A DNA stretch of 8,523 nt. Source: Nitrospirota bacterium (GTDB taxonomy: Bacteria > Nitrospirota > Thermodesulfovibrionia > Thermodesulfovibrionales > JdFR-85). Shown piece after piece: positions 4,819 through 8,523 of this stretch. The stretch lies in contig WFTX01000335.1 of the NCBI GenBank assembly GCA_015485235.1, forward strand, positions 1 through 8,523, read 5' to 3'. A model generated the notes under the pieces. It ran no database searches. It saw only the letters and a list, made by a program, of their open reading frames with translations, and was not told the origin of the DNA. The position numbers and the translations under genes are program-made. The first letter of the stretch is position 1. Every line of letters begins with the position of its first letter.

Positions 4819-7671
4819 ATGGGAAAACTTGAGAGAAGGGTGCTTGGGTCCCTTATCTTGGTAATAATCGTGGGCTCCATAGTTGCGCTGATGGTCGTAT
4901 ATTACTTTCAGAAGAAGAGCATCTATGATACTGCCCAGGAAAAGATGTTCGAACTGGCCAGGGTCATCAGCAAGTCCATAGAGAGGACCATGCTTGAGGG
5001 GAAATCAGATGTTACAATGGCGATGGCTGAGGATCTGAAGACTATTAAGGGTGTGGAGAGTATCACCATCCTGAATCATGAGGGGAGGGAGGCCTTTAAC
5101 AAGGCCGCTCCACCCAGGGAAAAGGATGCCCTCGCCAGATTCAGTGAGGACCTCTCTCCCTATGCCGAAGTGAGCAGGGGAATGATGTACATCTACCGTC
5201 CCCTTGAGAATACCCCTGCATGCCAGAAATGTCATGATGTGAAGAGTCCCTTCCTTGGCGCTGTCAAGATCTCGATGACCCTTGCGAGTGAACAGGAAAA
5301 GGTCCGGAGCATGACCATCTTCAACCTCATTGCCACACTTCTTGTGATAACACTTCTTTCCTTTGTGATCTGGCTTGCCCTTAGAAGGCTGATAATTTCT
5401 CCCATTGATAAGATTAAGTCCGCTGCCGCCTTGCTTGCCGAGGGAGACCTCACATTCAGGACCGGAATAGATAGTGATGATGAGATAGGCCTGACGAGTG
5501 CAGCCCTCCAGGATGCCCTCCAGTCAGTTGCTGCGATACTGAACAGGGTGAAGGAGATGGCCAAGAGGGTGGCCAAGGTCTCATCGGATGTAGAGGGGGA
5601 TTCCCGGGAGATGGTCGAGGCGACCAGGACGGAGACAGATGCGATTGAGAATATCTCCAGTTCCATTGAGGAACTGAATGCATCAATCGCCGAGATATCG
5701 GACAGCACCAATGACCTGGCTGCCTCATCAGAAGAGATCGCATCTGCGATTGAAGAGATGGCGGCGAGCGTGGCCCAGATTGCAGAAAACAGCGGTGAAC
5801 TCTTTGAGTCTGTTGAGTCCACATCCACATCGATAGAAGAGATGACCTCTTCTGTGAAGGAAGTGGCCAACCATGCAGGTGGGCTCCTTAAATCCGCTGA
5901 TGATACCCTCTCGACCATTGAGGAGATTACAGCCTCGGTAAAGGAGGTGGAGGCCAATACAAGGGAGTCTGCCAGGCTTTCAGAGCAGGTGATGAAGGAG
6001 GCTTCCACAGAGGGCAAGGAAGCCATCACCAAGACGATGGAGGGTATGGAGAAGATAAAGATTTCCGTGGAGACTACGGCGGAGTACATAAAACGACTGG
6101 GCGGACGATCAGAGGAGATAGGAAAGATCCTTACGGTTATTGATGAGATCACCGACCAGACCACACTGCTTGCCCTGAATGCTGCCATACTGGCTGCCCA
6201 GGCGGGGGAACACGGGAAGGGCTTCTCGGTAGTGGCAGATGAGATAAAGGACCTGGCTGAAAGGACATCCTTTTCCACCCAGGAGATTTCCACTCTTATA
6301 CAGACGGTACAGAAAGAGGTGAGTGATGCCGTCTATGCGATGAACCTGGGACTTGAAGCAGTTAACGAGGGTTTGAAACTCTCACGGGATGCCTCCCATG
6401 CCCTGGAGAAGATAATAGAGAGCTCCAAGAGATCATCCGATATGGCTACAGCCATAGAGCATTCCACTGCAGAGCAGGCAGAGGCGACAAAATTTGTTGC
6501 GGAGTCGATGGAGAAGGTCCGGAACATGGTAGGCCAGATTGCAAAGGCCACATCAGAGCAGTCGCGGGGGATGGGGCTACTGATGAACGCAACGGACAGA
6601 ATCAAGGACATCGCAACACAGCTGAAGGCCGCCACCGAGGAACAGTCCCAGCAGACGGGTATAATTCGGGAGAGGGCTGATATGGTTTCAGAGAAGAGCC
6701 AGCAGATAGCCTCAGCCATCGGGGAACAGAAGATCGGGACAGACCAGATACGCCAGGCGGTCAGAAACATCGCCGATATTCCTGTGAAGAACCGGAACCT
6801 CTCCTTCAAGGTGAATAATGCGATAAGGACACTTAACAAGGATACTGACCTGATAGTAACGGAGATGGAAAGATTCAGACTGGGAGTCGAGGTGAAATCC
6901 GAACGGATACTGAGATTCGGCGTGGTACCCCTGTATACGCCATCGGAGATGCACAGGAAGTTTACCCCCCTTGCAGAGTATCTCTCGAAAAGGCTTGGCA
7001 AGAAGGTGGAATTGAAGGTAGGCGTGGATTTCCAGGGGGCGGTACAGGATATCGGGAACGGGATTGCCCAGTTATGCTTCCTGTCCCCGTCAACCTATAT
7101 TGTGGCAAAGAAGAACTATGATGTGAGGGTCCTGGTGAAAGGACTCAACAACGGCAAACCATACCACCATTCTGTCATAATCACCCGGATGGACAGCCCC
7201 ATCAACAGCCTTGAGGATCTGAAGGGGAAGTCTTTCTGCTTCGGCGACCCGGATTCCACCTCATCCCATATAGTGCCACGGTACATGCTCCTGAATGCCG
7301 GGGTTGACCTTTCGGACCTGCTCTTCTATAACTACCTTGGTCATCATGATGATGTGGCGGAGGCGGTGCTTTCCGGAGAGTACGATGCAGGTGCTGTGAT
7401 GGAATCAACTGCCGAAAAGTACAAGGACCGGGGACTCAAGTTCGTGAAGTTTTCTGAGGAGATACCGGAATTCAATATATGTGTTGCCAGGGATATGCCG
7501 GAAGAGGAAGCGGCGGCACTTAAGGCTGCCCTTGTTGCCCTGAACGACCGTGACGCAGAGGGCCTTGCTATACTTAAGTCAATAAACGAGCATTACACCG
7601 GCTTTGTTGAGGCAACTGACGAGGATTACGAAAAGATCAGGATGATAATGACACAACTACAGATGATATAA
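4819..7671 (+). CDS. Chemoreceptor (MCP): periplasmic c-heme sensor, HAMP, long hairpin and C-terminal PhnD-like binding domain
   Basis: A 950-residue inner-membrane receptor. TM1 is ~9-30, the periplasmic sensor 31-166 with heme motif CQKCH (135-139), TM2 ~167-188, and HAMP ~189-241 (SPIDKIK, AEGDLTFR, DDEIG). The signalling hairpin is ~242-690, with the tip near 454-475 (NAAILAAQAGEHGKGF). Residues 697-950 match the PhnD-type phosphonate/phosphite binding fold (FGVVPLYTPSEMHRKF, SPINSLEDLKGKSFCF, DPDSTSSHIVP). No third membrane helix is seen, so the binding domain should be cytoplasmic. E. coli receptors are about 550 residues; the excess is the long coiled coil plus this domain. Four sites match the methylation consensus, but there is no CheR-docking pentapeptide at the C-terminus. 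Periplasmic c-heme sensor domains of about this size are known from Geobacter receptors GSU0582 and GSU0935. It should signal through the CheW and CheA encoded upstream. The ligands are unknown. Confidence 0.93.
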   Translation: MGKLERRVLGSLILVIIVGSIVALMVVYYFQKKSIYDTAQEKMFELARVISKSIERTMLEGKSDVTMAMAEDLKTIKGVESITILNHEGREAFNKAAPPREKDALARFSEDLSPYAEVSRGMMYIYRPLENTPACQKCHDVKSPFLGAVKISMTLASEQEKVRSMTIFNLIATLLVITLLSFVIWLALRRLIISPIDKIKSAAALLAEGDLTFRTGIDSDDEIGLTSAALQDALQSVAAILNRVKEMAKRVAKVSSDVEGDSREMVEATRTETDAIENISSSIEELNASIAEISDSTNDLAASSEEIASAIEEMAASVAQIAENSGELFESVESTSTSIEEMTSSVKEVANHAGGLLKSADDTLSTIEEITASVKEVEANTRESARLSEQVMKEASTEGKEAITKTMEGMEKIKISVETTAEYIKRLGGRSEEIGKILTVIDEITDQTTLLALNAAILAAQAGEHGKGFSVVADEIKDLAERTSFSTQEISTLIQTVQKEVSDAVYAMNLGLEAVNEGLKLSRDASHALEKIIESSKRSSDMATAIEHSTAEQAEATKFVAESMEKVRNMVGQIAKATSEQSRGMGLLMNATDRIKDIATQLKAATEEQSQQTGIIRERADMVSEKSQQIASAIGEQKIGTDQIRQAVRNIADIPVKNRNLSFKVNNAIRTLNKDTDLIVTEMERFRLGVEVKSERILRFGVVPLYTPSEMHRKFTPLAEYLSKRLGKKVELKVGVDFQGAVQDIGNGIAQLCFLSPSTYIVAKKNYDVRVLVKGLNNGKPYHHSVIITRMDSPINSLEDLKGKSFCFGDPDSTSSHIVPRYMLLNAGVDLSDLLFYNYLGHHDDVAEAVLSGEYDAGAVMESTAEKYKDRGLKFVKFSEEIPEFNICVARDMPEEEAAALKAALVALNDRDAEGLAILKSINEHYTGFVEATDEDYEKIRMIMTQLQMI
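4909..5316 (+). other. Periplasmic c-type heme sensor domain of the receptor
   Basis: Residues 31-166 lie between the two membrane helices. One CxxCH motif (C135, C138, H139; nt 5221-5235) sits near the C-terminal side, after YIYRPLENTPA and before a hydrophobic strand FLGAVKISMTL. This order resembles single-heme PAS-like periplasmic domains. The sixth axial ligand cannot be read from sequence. Heme attachment would need the cytochrome c maturation system, which is not encoded here. Confidence 0.8.
5659..5994 (+). repeat. Four tandem 28-residue coiled-coil repeats in the receptor
   Basis: Residues 281-392 consist of four 28-residue units (four heptads each), starting SSIEELNAS, SAIEEMAAS, TSIEEMTSS and STIEEITAS at residues 281, 309, 337 and 365. 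The Glu pairs fall at 284/285, 312/313, 340/341 and 368/369. The first three pairs, plus E305/E306, match the CheR/CheB methylation consensus (small-small-x-x-E-E-x-x-small-small). The fourth has L364 in place of a small residue. Confidence 0.8.
6178..6243 (+). other. Receptor hairpin tip (CheW/CheA contact region)
   Basis: Residues 454-475 contain the turn of the signalling hairpin. The usual NAAIEAARAGE reads NAAILAAQAGE, so L458 and Q461 replace the Glu and Arg that correspond to trimer-contact residues E385 and R388 of E. coli Tsr. E464 at the turn is kept. I recall similar tips in Geobacter-type receptors, so this is probably a family variant rather than damage. Confidence 0.8.
6907..7668 (+). 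other. Cytoplasmic PhnD-like substrate-binding domain of the receptor
   Basis: Residues 697-950 form an apparently complete two-lobed binding domain of about 254 residues, the normal size for the mature PhnD fold. Family marks are FGVVPLYTPSEM, FTPLAEYLSKRLGKKVEL, CFLSPSTYIVAKKNYDV, MDSPINSLEDLKGKSFCF, DPDSTSSHIVPRYML and LSGEYDAGAVMEST. The S-T-S loop (813-815), Y760 and H842/H843 fall where PhnD proteins contact phosphonate, so the pocket looks intact. The actual ligand is not predictable from this. Confidence 0.85.
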
Positions 7672-7727
7672 ACAGATAATCGTCCTTTGGGGCTTGATTA
7701 GATGAAAAAATGCTATGGAGGTGGATT
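7672..7727 (+). other. Intergenic gap before the exported binding-protein gene, with RBS
   Basis: This 56-nt gap has no terminator hairpin and no convincing promoter. GGAGGTG at 7717-7723 is a strong RBS, 4 nt before the ATG at 7728. A 9-codon frame (7702-7731) ends in a TGA that overlaps that ATG, but it has no good RBS of its own. The lack of a terminator supports co-transcription with the receptor. Confidence 0.5.
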
Positions 7728-8523
7728 ATGAAGAAAACTGCTGGGGTGCTCCTTGTGGCATTTGGTATTATCTTGATGGCTTCTGCACCTGCCGTGGCCG
7801 GCACGCTGAAGGTGGCAGGCTCGGGCGGGTTAATCAGTCTGGTCACGGAGCTTGCCGATGCCTACATGAAGAAAAACCCAGGAACCAGAATTGAGGTGAA
7901 ACAGAAGTCTATCGAGGCGAAGGGAGGAATTTTCGGAGCGGCTTCAGGAAGGCTTGACATAGGGATGGCGGCCAGGAACCTGAAGGAGTCCGAGAAGGCT
8001 CTTGGGCTTGAGGTCCATGAGATAGCCAGGGTTGCCCTTGTTATAGGAGTTAACGCCGAGACAGTCAAAGCGCCTCAGGGTATAACCTCCCGACAGCTCT
8101 GTGATATTTATGAGGGGAAGATCACGAACTGGAAAGAGATCGGTGGGGCTGATGCACCGATCAAGCCTCTCACGAGGCCTGATGAGGACGCAACCAAGGT
8201 TACCGTCCGGAATTCGATCCCCTGCTTCTCGAACCTGAAGGAGCCCGCAACAGTTGTCGTGATGCCCAAGTCAAAGGACATGTTCAGGGCCTTGAGCAGG
8301 ACTGCAAATGCCATCGGGCTTACCGATCTTGTGGCTGTCTTCAAGTCAGGGGGAAAGATAAGAGCGCTCCAGCTTGATGGAATAAGCCCCTCTGCTGATG
8401 CTGTTGCAAAGGAGAAGTGGCCTGTGGTCAAGCATATGAACCTCGTCCTTGGAAAGAAGAGGTCCAGGGAGGCCTATGATTTCATAAGGTTCATAAGGTC
8501 CGCTGAGGGAAGGAGGATTATAG
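7728..8523 (+). CDS. Exported PstS-like (PBP-like) substrate-binding protein, 3' end outside the window
   Basis: The frame starts at ATG 7728 behind a strong RBS and stays open for 265 codons to the window edge. Only a short C-terminus is probably missing. Residues 1-24 form a Sec signal peptide: Lys-Lys, a hydrophobic core, then PAVA before G25, so the mature protein should be periplasmic; there is no lipobox Cys. Family marks are TLKVAGSGGLISLVTELADA, the GAASGRLDIGMAARNLKESE segment, and LCDIYEGKITNWKEIGG (124-140), which is the IxxGxITNWxEIGG motif of PstS-type proteins. Where phosphate-binding PstS has an R-x-x-GSGT loop, this protein has LTRPDEDATKVTVRNSIPCF (148-167), so phosphate binding is doubtful. 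No permease or ATPase gene follows within the window. Sitting beside a receptor with its own PhnD-like domain, it may serve sensing rather than uptake; that is inference. Confidence 0.88.
   Translation, partial: MKKTAGVLLVAFGIILMASAPAVAGTLKVAGSGGLISLVTELADAYMKKNPGTRIEVKQKSIEAKGGIFGAASGRLDIGMAARNLKESEKALGLEVHEIARVALVIGVNAETVKAPQGITSRQLCDIYEGKITNWKEIGGADAPIKPLTRPDEDATKVTVRNSIPCFSNLKEPATVVVMPKSKDMFRALSRTANAIGLTDLVAVFKSGGKIRALQLDGISPSADAVAKEKWPVVKHMNLVLGKKRSREAYDFIRFIRSAEGRRII

Noticed and set aside
5232..6293. 353-codon serine-rich minus-strand frame opposite the receptor
   Set aside because: The Ser/Ala-rich, low-complexity translation is the expected complement of the heptad-repeat GAG/GAT codons of the receptor coiled coil.
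6880..6910. Assembly artefact or frameshift joining an MCP gene to a separate phnD gene
   Set aside because: The frame is continuous, codon use does not change across the junction, and the binding domain has no signal peptide remnant or internal RBS/start at the join. Independent read support would still be useful.
7672..7727. Terminator or sigma54 promoter between the receptor and the exported protein
   Set aside because: No GC-rich hairpin with a T run, and no GG/GC pair at -24/-12 spacing with the rest of the consensus.
7702..7731. Nine-codon mini-frame (MKKCYGGGL) whose TGA overlaps the ATG of the exported protein
   Set aside because: It could be a coupling leader, but it has no good ribosome binding site and its codons are largely the downstream RBS itself, so chance is more likely.

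Overview
The window is one strand-uniform, tightly packed gene cluster on the + strand. It encodes a chemosensory signalling pathway and ends in an unusual receptor and an exported binding protein. The style suggests a Nitrospirota-like or deltaproteobacterial-type bacterium: mid GC, heavy use of AGG (Arg) and ATA (Ile) codons, PATAN/DUF4388 proteins, c-heme receptors and an 'AAQAGEHGKGF' receptor tip. This is inferred from style only; no taxonomic marker is present.

Region 1 (1-4767) is a translationally coupled block. It holds the 3' part of a PATAN (DUF4388)-GAF-like protein, a stand-alone CheY receiver, a CheA histidine kinase with HPt and CheW-like ends, an ExeA/GspA-type AAA ATPase, and a CheW adaptor with a long N-terminal tail. 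Neighbouring genes are separated by 1 nt or overlap by 4, 8 and 14 nt, so they are almost certainly one operon. The ATPase inside a che operon is unexpected.

Region 2 (4768-7671) follows a 51-nt gap and has its own very strong ribosome binding site. It encodes a 950-residue methyl-accepting chemotaxis protein. In order this has TM1, a periplasmic domain with a c-type heme motif (CQKCH), TM2, HAMP, a very long symmetric coiled-coil signalling hairpin, and a complete PhnD-like substrate-binding domain at the C-terminus. By topology that last domain lies in the cytoplasm, and because the hairpin folds back it should sit next to the membrane and HAMP domain.

Region 3 (7672-8523) follows a 56-nt gap with no terminator. 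It encodes an exported PstS-like (PBP-like) binding protein that runs off the window end and lacks the usual phosphate-binding GSGT-type motif.

Inferred working model: the receptor integrates a periplasmic redox or gas input (heme), a cytoplasmic small-molecule input (PhnD-like domain) and possibly a periplasmic ligand presented by the downstream binding protein. It would signal through CheW and CheA to CheY and perhaps the PATAN protein. No CheR, CheB, CheC, CheD, flagellar or pilus gene is present, so the output (flagella, type IV pili or other) cannot be decided here. No tRNA, rRNA, CRISPR array, insertion sequence or convincing terminator was seen. No stretch above 60 nt lacks a gene.
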